The position numbers and the translations under genes were made by a program. Positions 54,967-64,000 of a stretch of DNA of 64,000 nucleotides are shown here, piece after piece. Origin of the DNA: Tetranychus cinnabarinus (Eukaryota; Arthropoda; Arachnida; Trombidiformes; Tetranychidae); NCBI GenBank assembly GCA_022266195.1, contig WHVY01000004.1, positions 4,357,501 through 4,421,500 on the forward strand. The letters are read 5' to 3'. The notes under the pieces were generated by a model that was given only the letters and a program-made list of their open reading frames with translations, ran no database searches and was not told where the DNA came from. Position 1 is the first letter of the stretch; the number at the start of each line of letters is the position of its first letter.

Positions 54967-55671
54967 GATAAGAATTAAGAAAATGCTGATGATCAAGAGA
55001 AGAAAGATTAACCTGAAGATGGTCAAGTTGATGATAAAGGTTAGGTCAGCTAGGTCATAACCATAACAAGTAACCATAAGAAGAAACGAGAAAAGACAGA
55101 GTCTGTCAACACTGAATCTATTCACCTGTCAAACATTACCTTTACATATTTGCTTTTGTTTGCTTGGAAAATATTTCATTTTGAAAAAATACTTCCAAAT
55201 GCTTTTACTCGACCAATTTTGTCCATCAATGTAAAGATATTTAAATGTTTATTATAAAAAAAAGGAAAAGAAAAAAATGTTTAATTTTACTTGGAAAGTG
55301 ACCGTTGCCGAAAGGCAAATATTTTCAACGGACAAGTGAAGAAAGATTGAGTTCGTTAGTTGGTAAGTTATTGCAACTGACCACCATTGAACCTTTCTAA
55401 TTATTTATCAGTGAAAAGAGAAAAGGTCATCTTCAATGGTCAAGAGATTTTTTTCTTCTCGTTTCTTTTTCTTTTTGTTTTTGGTTAGTTTTTTCTTCAT
55501 TTTCTGGGTTTGCCTTGTTTGGATTGGGCTACTAGATCTGAACTACTAAACAAGTGAATTACAAGTTACAAGTTGATCAGGATGAACCGACTCTACCCGG
55601 TCATCCATCTCACCCCATTTATCTTAAGGGCTATTTCCTATTTACCTTGTGGACTAGACTTTACGTCAGGT
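54967..55671. repeat. Direct segmental duplication in EcR upstream DNA, copy A
   Basis: 705 bp repeated in the same orientation at 60685-61393 with few substitutions and a 3-bp insertion near the end. It includes, on the minus strand, an ATG at 55608 starting a 20-codon frame MDDRVESVHPDQLVTCNSLV. Confidence 0.9.
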
Positions 55672-58600
55672 GAGATTGCGAGTTTTACCTCTCAGTGAAA
55701 GATGAAAAATGTGAAAAGTGAAAAATATTTAGACTGAAAATTTAAAATCAAAAATCAAGTGAAATCGAAGAGTGAAAATTGTATTTTGCAATAAATTAAA
55801 CTCTTTTCTTCCCTGTGAATGTTCATAGACAAATAGTATTGATATGTAAATAGTGAATCATTGCCAATGCAAATAACCATGATCAATGAACTGAATTGTT
55901 TACCTTTTCTACCTTTTTTCAACCACTTTTATATATGCATTTGTTTGAGTAATTATTTATTTATAAATAATATTATTTTCATTAATATTGCAAACACTGA
56001 AATAGTCAACTACCAACATCACAATTATATGGCAACTCTGTCTGGTATAGAAATGAAATGCTTGAAAAGGCAAACATAACGAACCAATAGTCATGGTAAC
56101 CAGAATCAGACGTAATTTTGCTAGAGTATTTTTAACCTTTGACCGAGACTGAATCAATTGATTGATTGATGATGATCACACACACAGAGAGAGAGTGAGA
56201 GACGCATATATACATAAATAATGTCTATTTACCTAAGTAATAGTTGATGTAATTTTATCATCATCATTAACCAAAGTTATTAACAATCAAGTAAAGTGAA
56301 ACAAGGTAAGAACAACTAAAAACCTAATGACCTAAGAATCAACAATGTTCATGTTGAATTTCAAACATTTCAACAGATGAAACAATTGAAAATTCAAAAT
56401 TTTCTTGAATCAAGATATTTCAAGCTAAATTGATCAGAAAGAAGCAACAATTAAAGGATAACTTTTTTATCGCAAGCTATTTATAATGGTAATAATTGAT
56501 ATCAAGTTGAGCTCATATGGATTATTGAAGCAATAGTGATTCAACTAATGTAACACTTTCAGATTAAATAATCTGTAAGTTTTGGCTTTTTTTATCAGAA
56601 TCACAGTTATGAAAGGCAATTAAATGAATTTCATTGGGAAGAGCAAAGCTAAATAGGTTATGTTTTTTTTTTGCATTCATCAATTTACATAATCAATCAA
56701 ACTAAAGTAGCTCAAGTACAGACGCAGCTCATCATGTCAACAGATTAAGATGAAACTGACTAATGAAAGTAATGATTGAAATATTTGAGATTCATTTTTG
56801 GATTATTGATGATGAAAGGAAATTATCAATAACGAGTTGGATAATGATGAAAATATGTTTATTATGTTTGCTAATGAGTTGATCAACTATTCAACCCTGC
56901 AGAATTAAGTCATTTGAATCAATTAAAAATAGTTCATTTTGCCTTTGATGGAGCAAAAAAATTATCGTCCTTTGACCTTTATCAACCTTGAACATGGTAA
57001 CCTCCATAAAAGTAAAACATTGAGAGAACTGAGTTGGACTAGAAAATCGGTTCACTGGTTCATAGCTACGAAGTAATGGATGATTCTGATGATGAGATGC
57101 GTACAGAAAGAAGATGAACAAGACAAACTCAGTGAAAGATTGCAATAAAACTAGCCTTTTATGAGCAAGTTTCCATGGTTTCATGGCAAGAAGAAGAAAA
57201 GGAAAGAAAGAGAAAAGAGATAAAATGATAAAAAAAGGAATCGTTGATCGATATAATAGACAAGCACAAGAAGATGATCAAGATTGTGAGGTTTTTGCCC
57301 TTTCCTTTCTATGGCAAGAGAAAGCATTTCAAGGTCACGTGAAACTTGAATTTCACTTTGAATATCATGAACATTGGATATAAATAGGATAGTAAGAAAC
57401 AAGAACATGGTAAATATCAAGAGATGAAAATTGATGAGAAAAGTGTTGCCATTTATCAATGAAAGTCCATCAAATGATATTCATCCTTTTTTTTATGGAT
57501 CAAAGGATTGCCTTTTCAACCTTTCGATTCAATTGAATCTTCATGAAATAATTAGACTCTTGATGAGATTTTAAAAGGAAAAAAAAACTTTTTCTTTTTT
57601 TCTCTTTTCTTTTGAATCTCCTTTCAATTATAGTTGTTACCTGTTTATATAACCCATGAAACTGGTTAGTGCCATTTTCATGGGAAGGGGAAAAACGATG
57701 GAAATAATAATGTTGATGAATCAGGGGAATTGTAAGGTGTAATGGGCAAGGGTATGAGGTAAAGAGGGAGGAAGATGGAATCATGCAAGAAAACTTTTGC
57801 TTTAGAAGAGCGCAAAAAAAAAGAGAAAGAAAAATATTATTCAGAATCCGGTTTGTCAGGTAACTTGTTATTTCTCAGGATGATTCTTATGAGACAAGCT
57901 TCAAGAAACTCATAATAATCATCAGACTTGAGATTCAACTTTCTCTTATCTAGCCTGGAATATAAAATGGACTGATAACTGGTTTTCAGGTTTGAACAAA
58001 AAATGAACAAAAAAGATTGCAAGAGAAACGAGAAAAAATGAAATGAAATTTTCAAAGGACAATGACATTAATTCATGTCGAACAACAATTTTTCTGGCGA
58101 AAATTATTGAAATTTTCCATGAATCAATAATGAAAAGAGTAAAGTAAAAGGTCGAGAATCAGCATCATTGACGTTCGTACTGAACTAGTCAGATTTTGAG
58201 ATTTCATTTGAGAAGCAAAAAAAAGGTTTAGTTGAGTGGAAGAAAAATGTGAAACAGATTAATTGATTATTCTGATTAACGTTTTCTCCACTGATCAAGA
58301 TCAAGGGTAAAACAAATCAAGATTAATCCCTTGGAGAGTAAAATATCAGTAAAATGATGGTGAAATGTAACATTTAGAGTTTCTGTTTCACTTTTTTTTC
58401 TCTCTCCTTTGAAATGTAAAAAAAGCAAAAATCAGATTCACTTGTTCATTCAAGCTAATCCAGTCATTTTATCCTCCATTTAACCAAGTAAACCTTGCGA
58501 ACTGATCAATTGAATGGCAAGAAAAAAGGTAAAATTTCATGACGCTCATTGATCATGAACCGATTCACCATTAAACTGACCTTGGATTTTCATTAAAAGC

Positions 58601-60684
58601 AATAAAATAAACAAAAACAATCATTAATTGGCAGCAACAATCAAATGAACATCAAAAAAAGGGATAAAATTGACAATAGACATTAAACAGTGAATGAGGG
58701 AAAGAGTTTAACATTTTATTGACTATCAGTATGAAAATTCATTATCAATCCTCTTCACTGTTTATCATTTTAAAGGATGAAACTTGGAGAAAGGTTTAAG
58801 AGGGTTTCCAGTGCCAATTTACTTTGACTTTATATATTTGTCTGTTGTTCATGTTTTGGTGTTGCTTTTGCCTTTTCCACTAACATTCCCTGACAATTCA
58901 ATGAATTGATGGGAATGGCGAATCAACAGAAGCAGAGAAAAATGGTAAAAAAAGACTCGATTGAATCAACATGAAGAGGGAAAAAAGGGATAAAGAGAAA
59001 GAGAAATGAAAAAGTCTGAGGATATCAGGGGAGTTCAGAGGGATGAAGCATTTCACGTTGAGAGCATGACTGAAGAGTTTATATCTACAGTCGTTGCCCC
59101 AATTCAAGGTCGATTTTATCCTAAATCATCTAAACTCAGAGAGAAAAGATAAAAACATCAGATATATATAGAGAGAGAAGATGATAATGAAGAGAAACTA
59201 CGTCGACAAAAGTTGCATGGTTTACCATGGAAACTATTGAAACATTGAAGAAACATTTTCAATGTTTTTTCCTTTCCATCAAAAGTATGGCAACCAACAT
59301 CACTCTTTATCTTCATGCTAATGTGTTATTACGTTTCTAAGGCAACTTAAATGCCAGTCAACAATATTATACAATACATCACAGGTTTCAGTTCACTCAT
59401 CATCATAATCAAAGTTTATTAACCGATAAATCGCTAACATCGATTGTTAAAGTAATTTTCTGTTTCAGTCCTTTTACAGCTAGAACTGAATAAATGTTAA
59501 TAATAGAAGTAACTAGCTGAATATCACAAGATTAATGATGAAACCAGATTATCAGTAACCATGAAAAAAAAGGTTGAGTAAAAGGCAAAAATTGAGTTTA
59601 CCATTTAATTAGATTGGTCAGTCTAATGAAAAGACAAATCAATCTCAATAACATTGGATAACCAAGTTATTGAGATTACCCAGAGAACATTTAGCATCAT
59701 GAAAATTCAGAAAACCCTGATAACTTTTACGTTCAACATTTTTTCAAGGTTCGTGACCTTTTTTGCTTCTATATTTTATCATTTACTTTCACAATCAACT
59801 ATTTATTTTCAAGGTTTCCAGGCCAAGCTCAACTTGATCATCAATATTATCTTGCCTTTGAAAATCAATAAACAATACTGGAAAGCAATTAAATGGTAAA
59901 CAAATTACAATCAAAAGTAACAGTTGAGTTTAAATAACATGAAACTATCAAAATACAGGTTTTCAAATTTCACATTATCAAGATAATGCTTTTTATTTCA
60001 GGTAAACTTTCACTGTAAACATAGCAACAGCTCATTAAAATTTGTTTACAAGTTTTTGCTTTACTCAAATGACAAGAAATGTCATGAAGTTGAATGAAAT
60101 GTGAGGAAAAAGGAAAAAAACAAATTTTGATAATTTTCATCAAATGAACCATTCGACAAAAGTAGACTTAAGTCGTGTCTTTACCTGTTTCTCACAAGTT
60201 TCAATGTCTATGAGTAAATGCGAATAAACTTGAAACAAAATTGTTTTTTTCCTCTCAAATCAATAAATTAAATTCATTTCCATTTGAAACATTGGGAAAA
60301 GTATTACAATCACGCCTTGTTCAAGAAACACTTGAAACTGCTGCTACAACTACTTGTCCTCATCCTTTGGCAAATTTTCAATAAATGTATTATTCCAATC
60401 ATTTTTCAGCGTTTATAAGAGGATAAAATTGATGGTGCAACGAGAAAAGAGTAGAGATGAAAAAATAGGAGAAAAATAAAAGGCCAACAAACCTTGCAAT
60501 GATCAACATGTTATTTTCAACTCAAACAGTCATGAAACGCATTTTGCTGTGAGTTTCACGATCACATTGAAATCAGCTCAAGATTATTGGAGAAGCAAGA
60601 AAAATATTACAAAGAAAATTGGATGAAAGTAAACATTTGCAAACTAAACAAGTTGTAACTTGAAAGTTATTAGTAAATATTGAT

Positions 60685-61393
60685 GATAAGAATTAGAGAA
60701 ATGCTGATGATCAAGAGAAGAAAGATTAACCTGAAGATGGTCAAGTTGATGATAAAGGTTAGGTCAGCTAGGTCATAACCATAACAAGTAACCATAAGAA
60801 GAAACGAGAAAAGACAGAGTCTGTCAACACTGAATCTATTCACATGTCAAACATTACCTTTACATATTTGCCTTTGTTTACTTGGAAAATATTTCATTTT
60901 GAAAAAATACTTTTAAATGCTTTTACTCGACCAATTTTGTCCATCAATGTAAAGATATTTAAATGTTTATTATAAAAAAAAGGAAAAGAAAAAAATGTTT
61001 AATTTTACTTGGAAAGTGACCATTGCCGAAAGGCAAATATTTTCAACGGACAAGTGAAGAAAGATTGAGTTCGTTAGTTGGTAAGTTATTGCAACTGACC
61101 ACCATTGAACCTTTCTAATTATTTATCAGTGAAAAGAGAAAAGGTCATCTTCAATGGTCAAGAGATTTTTTTCTTCTCGTTTCTTTTTCTTTTTGTTTTT
61201 GGTTAGTTTTTTTCTTCATTTTCTGGGTTTGCCTTGTTTGGATTGGGCTACTAGATCTGAACTACTAAACAAGTGAATTACAAGTTACAAGTTGATCAGG
61301 ATGAACCGACTCTACCGGGTCATCCATCTCACCCCATTTATCTTAAGGGCTATTTCCTATTTACCTTGTGGACTAGACTTTACAATGTCAGGT
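60685..61393. repeat. Direct segmental duplication in EcR upstream DNA, copy B
   Basis: 709-bp partner of 54967-55671, offset by 5,718 bp. The short minus-strand frame is kept (ATG at 61327) with one change, Arg4 to Pro. Confidence 0.9.
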
Positions 61394-64000
61394 CAAATGT
61401 AATCCTCTCTTCATCTCAATCATCATTTCTTGTTCACTCTACTTTTAAGTCTAAACTGTGTATCAGTTTCTTGTTCAACGGTAAAACTTGTAACTTGAAT
61501 TTGGTCACAAAACTAATCATTTAGGTTGAACAATATGATATAAAGTCATGATAGTCATGATTTGGAGTGAAGGGATAATCAATTGTAGTCAAAGGAAATC
61601 TGGTCTAGGTTGAAGCCTTTGTTAGGTGTAACCAGATTCGCCATCATTACTGAATTTGGTTAACTAAGAACTGCTCAAACTTGTTTATCAATTGTTTCCA
61701 TGTTTCCCTTCTTTTACCTGTTATTCTGTTAATTCATGCAATCATGGTTACGCACTGTTTACTAATGTTGTTAGGTAAACCATGAAAAAAATGTAACAAT
61801 AGATGACAATTCAAATACAATGGAATGAGTTTTCAAATTAGTGAGAATGAAATTGAGCAACTATAATGTCAAAAAGTACCAAAGTTATAGATGAAAGTAT
61901 AATGAAAAAGGATGCAGACATGATTTAGTTGATTTTTAAAGTGAAAATTTCATTTTTCAGATTAAATTTTACATGAAAAGGGACAAAAATTGTTTTCAAA
62001 CAATTTCATTGGTAAAAGACGAGATAAACATCAAAAAAGGATGAAAACTGTCGGCTTGATAATAACAAACGATTCACCTTAAACTTGATGTATTAACTTT
62101 TTAAACCTTCATCAACCATTTGAAATGACGATAAAAATGATCAAATTATTAAAGGTGAAATGATAAACAGAAAGGAATCGAAAGAAAATGAACACTTTTT
62201 TGCCATTTACTTTCAATCAAAATAATGATCGTCATCATACCATGATAGTCAATCAATCTAATGTAAAGTGCACCAGTTTCACCTAATTTCAAGTCGATGG
62301 TTGGCTGGTTGACTGGTAAAGCAAAGCACGCAACTTAGCGCGAAAAATGAGTTGAAAAGAAAGTGCAAAAAAGGTAAAATCGATAAGCATGATGAGAATG
62401 AAAGCGAAGAAGAAAAAAAGAAACAGAAAAAGTGAATTACGATTAAAACGAATGTAAAAAGTGGTTAAAAAGCGAATAGTGAAGATGGCCAAAAAATGGA
62501 GTGACATTCAAGATGAACAATCAGGCAAGTTTCTTATAATTATCACCTTAAATAGCGCACACCTCCTCCTCCCTCTTGAAACAGTTTTACCAGTTTTCGC
62601 TCTCATTTCAACAAGATCAAGAACAAGATGAAAAGACAAAAGACAAAAAAGGAAAACAAAAGAGACACAGAAAGCAAACAGACACAATATCATCAAAAAT
62701 ATGTGCTTGCATGATGTTTCAGATAATGAAATAATAATACTGATAAATGATAACAAGTTGAAGGGCAGTCAGTCAGTAATTGACGTTTTAATTATTGGTA
62801 AACATTCTTAAAGCAAACTAGTCCAACAGTTTCAATGATAATCGACAAGTGGACATTGATATTGACCAAACTTGGACTTTAAAGTTGGACCAAGTTGACA
62901 TTTAAAAGGATTGTCAAAGTTATTCAAAGGAAATTGAAAATATTCATTTCATGAACATAAAGAGGTGAAACAGGTTAACAAGTAAAAACAAGTTGAATGT
63001 AATCATCTAAATGATATTTTGTCGCTTGAAAAGGAAGACAAAAATTTTTCACTTTTTTTTCTCTTTTACCTCGAAATTGTATAAAGAGAAATTGAGAAAT
63101 TCTAGCTTCATGAAACGATGGAAACCATTGAGTTTTCCATCGTTCCATTGAGTTTTGTGTGATTACTTGAAGACCAACTATTAATAGCTCAAATGATTGA
63201 AAAAATAAGGTTACAGTTTTACAACATTTAAACAGCAAAAAAAGGCAAATCAAGTTGTGACAATCACAGCAACCAATTGAGCTAAACAGTAATTCATGAG
63301 ATTACAAAAATGAACAAACTATTGATCGTTCAGAAAATGAGATAATCTTGAAAAATTGATGGAAACTTTTCAACTGAGAAATGGATGTAATTGATGAGAT
63401 GGAAAAAAAGATGAACATTGAAGTTTCTTGACCAAATGGCGATTGAAATAGGTTCAGATGTAGTTGGAAAACAGGGGAAAGTTTATCACCATGAATAGAT
63501 GATGATAGATTATTCAATTGTTTCTCTTTCTTTTCTTTCTTTTTTTTTTCCATTGATTGACCTTGAAAAATGCCAAGTCAATCAACTTGATTCATTCTGT
63601 GTTTTTTTTTCTTCTTCTCTTCATCTTTACTCTTTCTCTCTGGTAACAATGGACAACCGACTCACAATGTTGAGGTTGTTGACATGATTTTTGCTGTTGT
63701 TATGTAAAGGTAAAAAACTAAGGTAGAGAAAGTTGGAGAAAAGGTAAGAGAAAGAAAAGAGGAAAATAGCAACGTGGCTCAAATAACCACACATAGATGA
63801 TGATCATGATGTGATGAGAAAAGGAGAAAGTTACGAATCAAGTTGAATAATGGAAAGTGAATGACAATGGAACTTTTTGCTTTCTCTTTTTTTTCATATT
63901 TGCTTTGTTGGCTTTGGTAATAAAAATGTTTCAATTATAATTTATTCCCTCATTTGTTTCAGACTTTTCAAGAAACGCATTTCGAGGCTTCTTTTTTCTT

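Larger units (their letters stand above)
54280..64000 (-). other. Upstream intron or 5' region of EcR
   Basis: Almost 10 kb of AT-rich DNA with long purine or pyrimidine runs and GA repeats (near 56185 and 59170). No further conserved EcR exon could be recognised, although the split codon at 54279 requires one upstream. It contains the 705-bp direct duplication described separately. Regulatory elements and alternative isoform exons are expected here by analogy with other EcR genes. Confidence 0.5.

Noticed and set aside
61273..61524. 83-codon plus-strand frame across the end of duplication copy B
   Set aside because: GTG start, not kept open in copy A beyond the duplication edge, no domain.
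1..64000. tRNA or rRNA genes
   Set aside because: No tRNA arm pattern or rRNA-like conserved block was seen on either strand by reading; a covariance-model search would be needed to exclude them fully.

Overview
This is an AT-rich eukaryotic window, almost certainly from an arthropod. An ecdysone receptor gene indicates an ecdysozoan, and its ligand-binding domain looks chelicerate-like. A giant serine-rich silk-type gene, short introns (many 65-225 bp) and short intergenic distances suggest a silk-spinning mite, most likely a spider mite (Tetranychidae). The genus is inference; the gene families are read from the sequence.

Left part (1-15,594): one uninterrupted forward frame, open from the first base, encodes 5,197 residues of a Ser/Ala/Gly fibroin-like protein. 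The frame is built from about 38 units, mostly 118 codons (354 bp), with 303, 366, 654 and 684 bp variants. All are multiples of three and are organised into higher-order duplications of about 1.0 and 3.1 kb. It ends in a short unique tail with a Cys-x-Cys motif.

Middle (18-39 kb): an aquaglyceroporin in three exons; a small secreted Cys peptide gene on the minus strand; a proline-rich secreted protein; a full-length ABCA-type transporter in three exons (1,726 aa); a close paralogue of the proline-rich protein; a six-exon amino-acid transporter of the AAAP family; and a Lys/Arg/Pro-rich secreted protein. The three Pro-rich proteins share a signal peptide, a furin-like Arg-Ser-Lys/Arg-Arg site and a Cys cluster, so they look like one local family, possibly linked with silk or another secretion.

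Right-middle (39.0-48.4 kb): a foldback-like element with 800-bp inverted arms has been split by a complete, apparently recent LTR retrotransposon on the minus strand. The retrotransposon has 568-bp LTRs that look identical, an ACAG target-site duplication, an intact Ty3/gypsy gag-pol frame and a tRNA-Ala-like primer site. Between pol and the 3' LTR, in sense, sits a second intact frame encoding a RING + TRAF-zinc-finger + coiled-coil protein. This resembles a captured TRAF-like ubiquitin-ligase gene in the position where env-like genes usually sit. The same element carries at least two dozen short palindromes whose arms differ in sequence but remain self-complementary. These two observations are the most unusual things in the window.

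Right part (51.0-64 kb): five 3' exons of the ecdysone receptor on the minus strand (DNA-binding domain, hinge and ligand-binding domain), followed by about 10 kb of upstream intron or promoter sequence. A 705-bp direct duplication in that upstream DNA might carry alternative leader sequence.
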